A stretch of DNA of 64,000 nt, from contig JAPPGP010000186.1 of NCBI GenBank assembly GCA_028821395.1, forward strand, positions 1 through 64,000. Reading direction: 5' to 3'. This document shows positions 8,458-16,764 of this stretch, one piece after another. Position 1 is the first letter of the stretch, and every line of letters starts with the position of its first letter. A program made the translations under genes and the position numbers. This DNA comes from Defluviicoccus sp. GTDB taxonomy: Bacteria > Pseudomonadota > Alphaproteobacteria > MPNO01. The notes beneath the pieces are model-generated. The model did no database searches. It saw nothing but the letters and a program-made list of their open reading frames with translations, and was not told the DNA's origin.

Positions 8458-9480
8458 CTACTTGAACCCGAACGCGGTCTTCATCTTGGCGACCAGCTCG
8501 GGCGAGACCTTCAGCCCGTCATTGACCAGCTTGACGAGCTCGGTGCCCGAGATGGGCGCCACCGGCGCGCGCCGCTTCTTGGCGTCGGCGAGGAAGGCCG
8601 GGTCGTTCATGGTCGCCATGAAGGACGTGCGCAGCGCCGCCACCCGGTCCTCGGGAACGCCGGGCGCGACCCAGAAGCCCATGCCGATCAGCTCGCAGAC
8701 CTCGATGAACCTGATCATCTTCTTGCCGTCCTCCGAGGTCACCAGGTCGCCGATGCTGGGCACGTCGGGGAGCTCCGGAATGCGCGGCCCGTACTGGATC
8801 AAGTGCTTGAGCTTGCCGGTCTTCAGCCAGTCGTTCTTGATCGTCGTCCAGCCGGTCCAATAGTTCATCCGGCCGTGCACCTCGCCCTGCGCCATCGCCT
8901 TGTTGATCGACGCGCCGCCCTTGTACCCCTTGACGATCTTGAACCTGGTGCCGAGCAGGTGGTTCATCAGCTTGGGCATCAGATAGGTCTCGGATCCGAA
9001 CCCGGTCGAGCCCATGATGACCTCGGTCTTCTTCACCCCTTCGAGCGTCGTCGCCGGGGCGTTGTGGAACACCGAGACCACGCTCGGGCGCTGGGTGATC
9101 GATCCCAGCCACTGGAAGCTGGTCGCGTCGAACTTGACGTTGCGGAGGATCGGCGCCAGCACCGAAGGCGCCAGCACCTCGGCCACGACCGTGCCGTCCT
9201 TGGGGGCGGCGTTGTAGACATAGGCCGCGCCCTTGGTGCCGCCGCCGCCCGGCCGCGACTGGACGATCACCGTGGGCTTGCCTGGAATGTGGTTCCCCCA
9301 GTGCTCGGCCAGCAGGCGGCCGTAGAGGCCGAGCGAGGCGCCGAGGCCGGCGGGAACGACGATGGTCACGGTCCTGTCCTTGTAGAAGCCCGCGACATCC
9401 GCCGAGGCCGTCGCCGCCGTGCCGAGCGCCAGAGCTCCCGCGGCCAGCCCGAGCGCCGTGCGTACGCGTTTGAACGACAT
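8458..9480 (-). CDS. TctC-like periplasmic solute-binding protein
   Basis: A 340-residue protein of the tripartite tricarboxylate transporter binding family (Bug/TctC). A signal peptide ends at TATASA, followed by FYKDRTVTIVVPAG, a SRPGGGG motif and NAAPKDGT, all typical of the family. I chose the ATG at 9480, preceded by AAGGAG, over the longer ORF. No TctA or TctB gene occurs in the window. Instead it heads an operon whose permease genes are TRAP-type. It is divergent from the UbiD operon, so it probably binds an acid related to the UbiD substrates; this is inference. Confidence 0.85.
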   Translation of the reverse strand: MSFKRVRTALGLAAGALALGTAATASADVAGFYKDRTVTIVVPAGLGASLGLYGRLLAEHWGNHIPGKPTVIVQSRPGGGGTKGAAYVYNAAPKDGTVVAEVLAPSVLAPILRNVKFDATSFQWLGSITQRPSVVSVFHNAPATTLEGVKKTEVIMGSTGFGSETYLMPKLMNHLLGTRFKIVKGYKGGASINKAMAQGEVHGRMNYWTGWTTIKNDWLKTGKLKHLIQYGPRIPELPDVPSIGDLVTSEDGKKMIRFIEVCELIGMGFWVAPGVPEDRVAALRTSFMATMNDPAFLADAKKRRAPVAPISGTELVKLVNDGLKVSPELVAKMKTAFGFK

Positions 9481-9570
9481 GTCCTGCTCCTTGTCCTGTT
9501 CTCCGAGTCGCCTCGAAACCGCTCGGAGGATACGCCCGACCTCGCGCGGGCGCAAAATCTGTCGCGCCGG

Positions 9571-9599
9571 TTGTCACGCCGATATCGCGCCAATAGATT
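9571..9599 (+). promoter_or_regulatory. Candidate sigma70-type promoter of the UbiD operon
   Basis: TTGTCA and TAGATT, separated by 17 bases, lie about 70 bases before the first UbiD start. They sit within the 189-base divergent region between the TctC-like gene and the UbiD operon. No clear promoter was seen for the opposite direction. Confidence 0.4.
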
Positions 9600-9669
9600 G
9601 CCGCACGCTTGGCTGCCGACGAACCGTTTCCGCGACTCCCGCCGGGTCGCCGGAGGGAATGCCTTGTCC

Positions 9670-11364
9670 ATGTCGATGCCCGCCCGCGGATACCGGGACC
9701 TGCACGAACACATCGCCGCGCTGCGCGAGGCCGGACTGCTGATCGAGGTCGACCGGCGGATCAACAAGGACACCGAGATGCACCCGCTGGTCCGCTGGCA
9801 GTTCCGCGGCGGCATCGACGCCGAGGACCGCAAGGCCTTCCTGTTCACCAACGTCACCGATTCCAAGGGGCGCGCGTTCGACATCCCGGTCCTGGTCTGC
9901 GGTCTCGCCGCCAACAGCCGGGTCTACGAGATGGGCATGGGCGTGCCGCTGGCCGAGATCAAGGAGAACTGGATCCGGGCGATGAACGCGCCGGTGGAGC
10001 CCAACCGCGTCAACGGCGCGCCGTGCCAGGAGATTGTCTACCGCGACGGCGAGCTGCTGAACGGGCACGGGCTCGACGCGCTGCCGGTACCGATCTCATC
10101 GCCGGGCTGGGACAACGCGCCCTACACCACCTCGTCGCATTTCATCACCAAGGACCCCGATACCGGCGTCCAGAACATGGGCAACTACCGGGGGATGCTG
10201 AAGGCGCCCAACCGGATCGGCATGAACCCGTCGATCGAGCTCAGGACCGGCGGCTACATGCACTGGGAGGCGTGGAAGAGGCGGGACGAGCCGATGCCCT
10301 GCGCGATCGTCCTCGGCGCTCCGCCGATCGTCTCGTTCACCGCCGTCCAGAAGCTGCCGGAAAGGCTCGACGAGCTCTGGGTCTCGGGCGGGCTGGTGGG
10401 GAAGCCGCTCAACGTGACGCGGGCCCGGACGGTCGATCTCCTGGTCCCGGCCGAGGCGGAGGTGGTGATCGAAGGCTTCGTCTCCACCGAGCTGCTGGAG
10501 CCCGAGGCGCCGTTCGGCGAGAGCCACGGCCATGTCAACCTCCAGGAATACAACGGCTACGTGGACGTGACCGCGATCACCAGGCGGCGCGATGCGATCA
10601 TCACCTCCTGGGTGAGCCAGGTGACGCCGTCCGAGTCCAGCGCCATCAAGCGGCCCGCCTACGAGGCGGCGCAGATCGAGCATCTGCGCGACCATCTCGG
10701 CATCAAGGGGGTGAAGCACGTCGCCACCCACGAGCCGCTTACCTCGCTGCACAAGCTGATCGTCGTCGTCGTCGCGCGCGAGACGCCGCGCACCGAGATC
10801 TGGCGCGCGCTCTACGGCGTCGCCTCGCTGCGCCGCGCCGAAGGCAAGTGGGTGATCGCGGTCAACGAGGACATCGACCCCGACGACACCAACGCCGTCT
10901 TCTGGGCGATGTCCTACCGCTCCAAGCCGCATCGCGACGTTGAGATCCTCAAGCACAAGGACGAGGGCCACGGCCCGCGCAGCCTGCTCGACTCCGAGGA
11001 TTCAGCGGTGCTGGTGGACGCGACGCTGAAGGAGACCTTCCCGCCGGTGTCGCTGCCCAAGCGCCAGTACATGGAGGCGGCGGCCGAGATCTGGAACGAG
11101 CTCGGCCTGCCGAAGCTGAGGCCGGAGCGGCCGTGGTTCGGCTACGATCTCGGCGAGTGGAACGAGGATCTGGAAACGATGGCGCGCCGCGCCGTGCGCA
11201 GCGAATATTGGGAGACCGGGCGGATCATCGCCCAGCGCCGGCGCGGCGACGTGTCGATGAACACCGAGGTTCGCACGCTGGACGAGGGGAACCCCGGGGC
11301 GAGCGGCTCGGCAAGCGAGGAGGGAGAGCTCACATGGGACGGCTTGACGGACGCGTCGCGATAG
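9670..11364 (+). CDS. UbiD family decarboxylase, copy 1
   Basis: A 564-residue UbiD-family (de)carboxylase. Enzymes of this family use prenylated FMN to remove or add CO2 on aromatic or alpha,beta-unsaturated acids. The conserved acidic active-site motif appears as PEAPFGESHGHV, and other family blocks include TEMHPLVRWQFRGG and QVTPSESSAIKR. I chose the ATG at 9670 because all three paralogs begin with a YPDLHEHI-like segment there. The ORF upstream (to 8278) is a shadow. The last ten codons overlap the SDR start. No UbiX prenyltransferase gene lies in the window. The substrate is unknown. Confidence 0.92.
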   Translation: MSMPARGYRDLHEHIAALREAGLLIEVDRRINKDTEMHPLVRWQFRGGIDAEDRKAFLFTNVTDSKGRAFDIPVLVCGLAANSRVYEMGMGVPLAEIKENWIRAMNAPVEPNRVNGAPCQEIVYRDGELLNGHGLDALPVPISSPGWDNAPYTTSSHFITKDPDTGVQNMGNYRGMLKAPNRIGMNPSIELRTGGYMHWEAWKRRDEPMPCAIVLGAPPIVSFTAVQKLPERLDELWVSGGLVGKPLNVTRARTVDLLVPAEAEVVIEGFVSTELLEPEAPFGESHGHVNLQEYNGYVDVTAITRRRDAIITSWVSQVTPSESSAIKRPAYEAAQIEHLRDHLGIKGVKHVATHEPLTSLHKLIVVVVARETPRTEIWRALYGVASLRRAEGKWVIAVNEDIDPDDTNAVFWAMSYRSKPHRDVEILKHKDEGHGPRSLLDSEDSAVLVDATLKETFPPVSLPKRQYMEAAAEIWNELGLPKLRPERPWFGYDLGEWNEDLETMARRAVRSEYWETGRIIAQRRRGDVSMNTEVRTLDEGNPGASGSASEEGELTWDGLTDASR

Positions 11365-12092
11365 TCACCGGCGCCGCGCAGGGAATCGGCGCGGCCTTCG
11401 CCCGCGCGATGGCGGCGGAGGGAGCGAAGATCGCCATCGCCGACCTCGACTCCGGACAGTCCGTGGTGGACGAGCTGAAGGCCGGCGGCGCCGAGGCCAT
11501 CGACGTGCCCACCGACGTCGCCGACGAGGAGTCCTGCAAGGCGATGGTCGCGCGCACGGCGGAGGCGTTCGGCGGGCTCGACATCGTCGTCAACAACGCC
11601 GCCGTGTTCACCGCGGTGCAGCGCAAGCCCTTCGACGAGATCACCGTCGAGGAGTGGGACAAGGTGCTTGCCGTCAACGCCAAGGGAGTCTGGCTCTGCT
11701 GCAAGGCGGCGGCGCCGGAGATGCGCAAGAAGCAATACGGCAAGATCGTCTCGATCTGCACCGGGCGGATCTTCAAGGGCGCGCCCTTCTTCCTGCATTA
11801 CGACGCGTCCAAAGCCGCGGTGCTCGGCATCACCCGCTCGCTCGCCCGCGAGCTCGGCGACGACAATATCTGCGTCAACGCCATCGCCCCGGGCTCGACG
11901 ATGTCGGAGAACGTTCTGAAGCGCACCAACTGGATGGGCGGCGGGCCGGAACGCACGCGCGCGACAAGGGCGATCAAGCAGGACGAGACGCCCGAGGATC
12001 TGGTCGGCGCCTGCATCTATCTCGCGTCCGCCGACAGCGACTTCGTCACGGGCCAGACCATCGTCGTCGATGGCGGCTCGGCCATGTGGTAG
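11334..12092 (+). CDS. SDR family oxidoreductase
   Basis: A 252-residue classical short-chain dehydrogenase. The cofactor motif TGAAQGIG is at residues 12-19, NNAA at 87-90 and YDASK at 156-160. The residue 13 before the catalytic Tyr, usually Ser, is Thr143, so a hydroxyl is kept. Asp37 after the second strand suggests NAD preference. Start ATG at 11334 follows AGGAGGGAG and lies inside the end of UbiD copy 1. The gene ends directly before UbiD copy 2, so all four genes form one operon. It probably oxidises or reduces an alcohol/ketone intermediate of the same pathway. Confidence 0.9.
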   Translation: MGRLDGRVAIVTGAAQGIGAAFARAMAAEGAKIAIADLDSGQSVVDELKAGGAEAIDVPTDVADEESCKAMVARTAEAFGGLDIVVNNAAVFTAVQRKPFDEITVEEWDKVLAVNAKGVWLCCKAAAPEMRKKQYGKIVSICTGRIFKGAPFFLHYDASKAAVLGITRSLARELGDDNICVNAIAPGSTMSENVLKRTNWMGGGPERTRATRAIKQDETPEDLVGACIYLASADSDFVTGQTIVVDGGSAMW

Positions 12093-13745
12093 ATGGCGAC
12101 CGCCCTCCCGGACCCGGCCGCGCGGCGCGCCTACCCGGACTTCCGCGACCATATCCGCGCGCTCGACCGGGCGGGCCTCCTGTTCCGCGTCGACGAGCCG
12201 ATCGACAAGGATGCCGAGATGCATCCGCTGGTCCGCTGGCAGTTTCGCGGGGGGTTGCGGGAAGACCAGCGCAAGGCCTTCCTGTTCTCCAACATCGGCG
12301 ACGCGAAAGGCCGGCGTTACGACATGCCCGTCGTCATCGGCGCGCTTGCCGCGAGCGCCCGGATCTACGCCATCGGCATGGGCGTGCCGGTGGACAAGAT
12401 CGGCGAGCGCTGGACCGAGGCGATCGCCCATCCGATCCCGCCCGTCCAGGTGGCGCGCGCGCCTTGCCAGGAGGCGGTGGTGGAGGGCGACGCGCTGCGC
12501 GGCGAGGGGCGGGGGCTCGATGCGCTTCCGGTGCCGATCTCGACCCCCGGCTTCGACGCCGCGCCCTATTTCACCGCGACCGGCTGCGTCACCCGGAACC
12601 CCGAGACCGGGGTGCAGAACATGGGGACCTACCGGGCCGGGCTGAAGGCGCCGGACCGGCTCGCGGTCCGCATGGCGACGCGGTCGGGCGGCGCCGAGGG
12701 CTATCGGCACTGGCTGCAATACCGGGAGCGCGGCGAGGAGATGCCCTGCGCCATCGTCCTCGGCCCGCCGCCGGCGGTCGCCTATTGCGCGCCCCAGAAG
12801 CTGCAGATGGGGCTCGACGAGGTGGCGGTGGCGGGGGGGATCGCCGGCGCCCCGATCGATGTCGTGCGCTGCCGGACGGTGGATCTCACGGTGCCCGCCG
12901 ATTCGGAAATCGTCATCGAGGGCCTGATCGACACCGAGCTCGTCGAGCCGGAGGCGCCGTTCGGCGAGAGCCACGGCCATGTCGCGCTCGAGGACTACAA
13001 CATGATCATGCGGGTGAGCGCGATCACCCACCGTCGCGGCGCCATCCTGCCCTCGATCATCAGCCAGGTGACGCCGTCCGAATCGAGCGTCATCAAGCGC
13101 GTTGCCTACGAGCCCCTGTTCCTCACCCACCTGACCGAGCGTCTCGGCATCAAGGGTGTCAGGCGGGTGGTCATGCACGAGCCGCTGACCAATATCCGCC
13201 GGGTGATCTTCGTCCAGTTCGAGCGCGGCGTGCCGCGGACCGAGGTGTGGCGGGCACTCTACGGGGCTTCGACGCTGCAATCGGCCTGCGGGAAGTACGT
13301 CGTCGCGGTGTCCGACGACATCGATCCCGAGAACGCCGACGCCGTCTGGTGGTCGATCGCCTACCGCGCCAACCCGCGCGAGGACTCGGCCGTGCTCGAC
13401 CATCGCCACCGCGGCCATGGGCCGAAGACGGAAGACCCGGACTTCGAGGACTCGACGCTGCTGATCGACGCCACGCTCAAGGGCGACATGCCGCCTGTCG
13501 CGCTTCCCCGCGAGGCGTTTATGCAGCGTGCGCGAAAGATCTGGGAACGCCTGGATTTGCCGCCGCTCAACCCCGAGAGCCCGTGGGCGGGGTATTCGCT
13601 GGGCGACTGGGAGGAGCGCTGGGAACAGGCAGCCGCGCGTGCCGTCGCGGGCGATTATCTGGAGAACGGCCGGCTGACCGCGCAGCGCCGGCGCCGCGCG
13701 GTCGAGCCCGAGACCCCGGTCCGCTGGGTCGAGGGCGATGTCTGA
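12093..13745 (+). CDS. UbiD family decarboxylase, copy 2
   Basis: A 550-residue UbiD paralog whose ATG immediately follows the SDR stop codon (TAGATG). The conserved blocks AEMHPLVRWQFRGG, PEAPFGESHGHV and QVTPSESSVIKR are present. It differs most from its neighbours in the loop around residues 150-220 (for example FDAAPYFTATGC, where copies 1 and 3 have WDNAPYTT), which suggests a different substrate pocket. It overlaps copy 3 by 8 bases. Same prenyl-FMN chemistry expected from the family. Confidence 0.92.
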   Translation: MATALPDPAARRAYPDFRDHIRALDRAGLLFRVDEPIDKDAEMHPLVRWQFRGGLREDQRKAFLFSNIGDAKGRRYDMPVVIGALAASARIYAIGMGVPVDKIGERWTEAIAHPIPPVQVARAPCQEAVVEGDALRGEGRGLDALPVPISTPGFDAAPYFTATGCVTRNPETGVQNMGTYRAGLKAPDRLAVRMATRSGGAEGYRHWLQYRERGEEMPCAIVLGPPPAVAYCAPQKLQMGLDEVAVAGGIAGAPIDVVRCRTVDLTVPADSEIVIEGLIDTELVEPEAPFGESHGHVALEDYNMIMRVSAITHRRGAILPSIISQVTPSESSVIKRVAYEPLFLTHLTERLGIKGVRRVVMHEPLTNIRRVIFVQFERGVPRTEVWRALYGASTLQSACGKYVVAVSDDIDPENADAVWWSIAYRANPREDSAVLDHRHRGHGPKTEDPDFEDSTLLIDATLKGDMPPVALPREAFMQRARKIWERLDLPPLNPESPWAGYSLGDWEERWEQAAARAVAGDYLENGRLTAQRRRRAVEPETPVRWVEGDV

Positions 13746-15372
13746 GCGCGGCTATCCCGACCTGCACGACCACATCGCCGCGCTGGACGAGGCCGGGCTG
13801 CTGGTCCGCGTCGACCGCGAGATCAACAAGGACACCGAGATGCACCCGCTGGTCCGCTGGCAATTTCGCGGCGGCATCCCGGAGCCCGAGCGCAAGGCGT
13901 TCCTGTTCACCAACGTGGTGGATTCGCGGGGCCGCCGCTACGACATCCCGGTGATCGTCGGCGGGCTGGCGGCGAGCCGGGAGATCTACCGCCGCGGCAT
14001 CGGCTGCGAGCTTGAGCAGATCGAGGAACGCTGGGCGGAGGCGATCGCCAACCCGATCCCGCCGCGCGAGATCGCGGACGCGCCGTGCCACGAGCTGGTG
14101 TTTACCGGCGAGGCGTTGAATGCCGCGGGCAACGCGCTCGACGGTATCCCGGTGCCGATCTCGACCCCGGGCTGGGACAACGCGCCCTATACGACGCTGT
14201 CGCAATACATCACCCGGGATCCCGACACCGGCATCCAGAACATGGGCAACTATCGCGGCCAGGTGAAGGCGCCGCGCCGTCTCGGCATGAACCCCTCGCT
14301 CGAGCTGCGGCCCGGGATCTACGCCCATTGGCAGAAATACCGGGCGCGCGGCGAGCCCATGCCGGCGGCCGTGGTGCTCGGCGCGCCGCCCTGCGTCACC
14401 TTCACCTCGACGCTGAAATTGCCGGAGACGGTCTGCGAGTTCGACATCGCGGGCGGGCTGGTGGGCCACCCGCTGAACGTGGTCAGGGCCAGGACTGTGG
14501 ACCTGCTGGTCCCGGCGGAGGCCGAGATCGTCGTCGAGGGGTTCATCGACACCGAGTACCTGGAGCCCGAGGCGCCGTTCGGCGAGAGCCACGGCCACGT
14601 GAACTTGCAGGAGTTCAACGCCTTCATGGACGTGACCGCGGTGACCCGGCGGCGGAATGCGGTGCTGACCTCGATCGTCAGCCAGGTGACGCCGTCCGAA
14701 TCGAGCACCATAAAGCGGGTGGCGATGGAGCCCCTCTTCCTCGCCCATCTCAGGGACGCGCTCGGCATCAAGGGGGTGCTCCGGGTCGGCATGCACGAGC
14801 CGCTGACCAATATCCGCAAGGTGATCGTGGTCCAGGTCGAGCGCGAGACGCCGCGCACCGAGATCTGGCGCGCGCTCTACGGCGCGGCATCGCTGCACCG
14901 CGCGGCCGGGAAGTACGTGATCGCGGTCAACGAGGACATCGACCCGGACAACGCCGATGCGCTGTTCTGGGCGATGGCCTACCGCGCCAACCCCGCTCTC
15001 GACCTCGAAGTACTGGGCCACCGCGACCAGGGCCACGGCCCGCGCAGCCTGCGCAACGACGGCGAGGATGCGAGCGTGCTGATCGACGCGACGCTGAAGG
15101 AGGATTTCCCGCCGATCTCGCTGCCCAAGCGCGAGTTCATGGAGAACGCAAGGGAAATCTGGGAGGAGCTCGGCCTGCCGCCGATCAAGCCGGAGACGCC
15201 GTGGCACGGCTACAGCCTCGGCGAGTGGTCCGACGAGTTCGATCGCGCGGCCGAGCTGGCGACGCAGGGGGATTACTTCGAGACCGGCCGCATCATCGCC
15301 CAGCGGCGGCGCAAGGACGTGGAGATGAACACCGAGGTGCGCCGGGTGAAAGGGGAAGGCGAACGCGGCTAG
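13738..15372 (+). CDS. UbiD family decarboxylase, copy 3
   Basis: A 544-residue UbiD paralog, closer to copy 1 than to copy 2 by eye (shared WDNAPYTT, NIQNMGNYRG-like and VNLQEFN/VNLQEYN segments). Active-site motif PEAPFGESHGHV retained. Its start overlaps the end of copy 2 (ATGTCTGA). It closes the operon; palindromic repeats begin about 50 bases after its stop. UbiD and UbiD-like proteins sometimes work as multi-subunit enzymes, so copies 1-3 could be subunits rather than separate enzymes. Confidence 0.92.
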   Translation: MSERGYPDLHDHIAALDEAGLLVRVDREINKDTEMHPLVRWQFRGGIPEPERKAFLFTNVVDSRGRRYDIPVIVGGLAASREIYRRGIGCELEQIEERWAEAIANPIPPREIADAPCHELVFTGEALNAAGNALDGIPVPISTPGWDNAPYTTLSQYITRDPDTGIQNMGNYRGQVKAPRRLGMNPSLELRPGIYAHWQKYRARGEPMPAAVVLGAPPCVTFTSTLKLPETVCEFDIAGGLVGHPLNVVRARTVDLLVPAEAEIVVEGFIDTEYLEPEAPFGESHGHVNLQEFNAFMDVTAVTRRRNAVLTSIVSQVTPSESSTIKRVAMEPLFLAHLRDALGIKGVLRVGMHEPLTNIRKVIVVQVERETPRTEIWRALYGAASLHRAAGKYVIAVNEDIDPDNADALFWAMAYRANPALDLEVLGHRDQGHGPRSLRNDGEDASVLIDATLKEDFPPISLPKREFMENAREIWEELGLPPIKPETPWHGYSLGEWSDEFDRAAELATQGDYFETGRIIAQRRRKDVEMNTEVRRVKGEGERG

Positions 15373-15420
15373 CGTTCCAATCGAGAAGCTCTTGTCCATT
15401 CGCACAACGCCCCCACCACG

Positions 15421-15512
15421 TCATGGCCGGACTTGATCCGGCCATCCATCCGCTTGCCCGGCGACGGGCGGACCTTGCGGAGAGAGATGCCCGGATCAAG
15501 TCCGGGCATGAC
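15421..15512. repeat. Composite palindromic repeat, inverted orientation
   Basis: Two palindromes about 40 bases apart: 15423-15445 (arms ATGGCCGGA and TCCGGCCAT) and 15487-15509 (arms ATGCCCGGA and TCCGGGCAT). They lie in the 306-base gap between UbiD copy 3 and the hydroxyacid dehydrogenase. The rest of the gap shows no gene. The GGCC-type arm comes first here, the reverse of the copies near 28 kb and 59 kb. Confidence 0.85.
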
Positions 15513-15678
15513 ATGCGAGGGGAAAGGCGCGGCCAGAGAGACCGCAAACCGGCCCGACCACGGCGAGTGAACTGTGGAAGGGGGCTATCAGGCGGCCCAG
15601 TCCCGTGCTGCCGCCGCTGGACAAGGCCGGCGCCGCGCGGCTAGACCCTGTGCGACACGTCCGGCCCGGGAGGAGCGA

Positions 15679-16761
15679 TTGGCTGACTTCGCGACACTGC
15701 ACGAGATCGTCGCCGCCGCGCGCGGCAACCTGTCGGATGGCGCGTGGGACTATCTGACCGGCGGCGCCGAGACCGAGACCTCGCTGCTGCGCAACCGGCT
15801 GGGGCTCGATTCGATCGCGTTCAGGCCGCGCGTGCTCAACGACGTGAGCGCCATCGACCTCTCGGGGACGATCGCCGGTCACGCGGTGCGGCTCCCCGTG
15901 TCGCTCGCGCCGATGGGCTCGCTCGAGCTCCTCCATCCCGACGGCTCGATGGCGGTCGCGAGGGCGGCGGAGGCCTTCGGCACCGTCTCATATCTGAGCT
16001 CGGTGACCCATCCCGGATTGGAAGCCGTCGCCAAGGGCACCGGCCATCCGAAGGTGTACCAGCTCTACGTCCGCGGCGGCCGCGATTCGGTCGCCGAAGT
16101 TGCGAAGCAAGCGATGTCCGCCGGCTACACCGCTTTCTGCCTCACCGTCGACGTGGCCGTCTATTCGCGCCGCGAGCGCGACCTGATCAAGCGCTACGTG
16201 CCGACCGCGCGCCGTTCGGCCAGCGGCGAAGGAATGGAGTACCAGGCCAGGCTCGACTGGGATCTGGTCAAGTGGTTCAAGGACTCCTTCGACATCCCGC
16301 TCCAGATCAAGGGGGTCGCGACGGCCGAGGACGCGGCGCTCTGCATCGAGCACGGCGTCGACACGGTCTACGTCTCGAACCACGGCGGGCGGCAGCTCGA
16401 CCACGGAAGGGCGACCATCGACATGCTCCCGGAGGTGGTTGAAGCGGTCGGCGGCCAGGCGGAGATCGTCGTCGACGGCGGCTTCATGCGCGGCGCCGAC
16501 ATCGTCAAGGCGATCGCCCGGGGGGCCGATTCGGTCGCTATCGGCAAGCTGCAGGGCTTCGGCCTCGCCGCCGCCGGCATGACCGGGATCGTCCGCGTCC
16601 TCGAGCTCCTGGAAGAGGAGATGCGCATCTCCATGGGGCTGATGGGCCTCACCCGGCTCGACCGGCTCGACGGGAGCTTCCTCCACCCCGCCCCGCCGGT
16701 GCGCGAACCCTCGGTATTGTCCGCCTTTCCCTTTCTCACCCTCAGGTCACCGGAGTATTGA
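15679..16761 (+). CDS. FMN-dependent alpha-hydroxy-acid dehydrogenase/oxidase
   Basis: A 360-residue protein of the lactate/mandelate/glycolate oxidase family, which oxidises 2-hydroxyacids to 2-oxoacids with FMN in a TIM barrel. It shows LAPMGSLELLHPDG, SRRERDL, and the active-site motif YVSNHGGRQLDHG with the catalytic His and Arg. I chose TTG at 15679, preceded by GGGAGGAG, over ATG 15574. From that point it aligns with the paralog at 18778-19854 (DFATLHEIV against RFETTHEIV), and the upstream 35 codons are low complexity. The TPP enzyme starts 3 bases after its stop, so the two steps are likely consecutive. Confidence 0.88.
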   Translation: MADFATLHEIVAAARGNLSDGAWDYLTGGAETETSLLRNRLGLDSIAFRPRVLNDVSAIDLSGTIAGHAVRLPVSLAPMGSLELLHPDGSMAVARAAEAFGTVSYLSSVTHPGLEAVAKGTGHPKVYQLYVRGGRDSVAEVAKQAMSAGYTAFCLTVDVAVYSRRERDLIKRYVPTARRSASGEGMEYQARLDWDLVKWFKDSFDIPLQIKGVATAEDAALCIEHGVDTVYVSNHGGRQLDHGRATIDMLPEVVEAVGGQAEIVVDGGFMRGADIVKAIARGADSVAIGKLQGFGLAAAGMTGIVRVLELLEEEMRISMGLMGLTRLDRLDGSFLHPAPPVREPSVLSAFPFLTLRSPEY

Positions 16762-16764
16762 GCG

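Noticed and set aside
8278-11364. A 1028-aa plus-strand ORF
   Set aside because: Only the part from 9670 is UbiD. The first ~460 codons are antisense to the TctC-like gene and the tail of the TRAP binding-protein gene and have no protein-like pattern.
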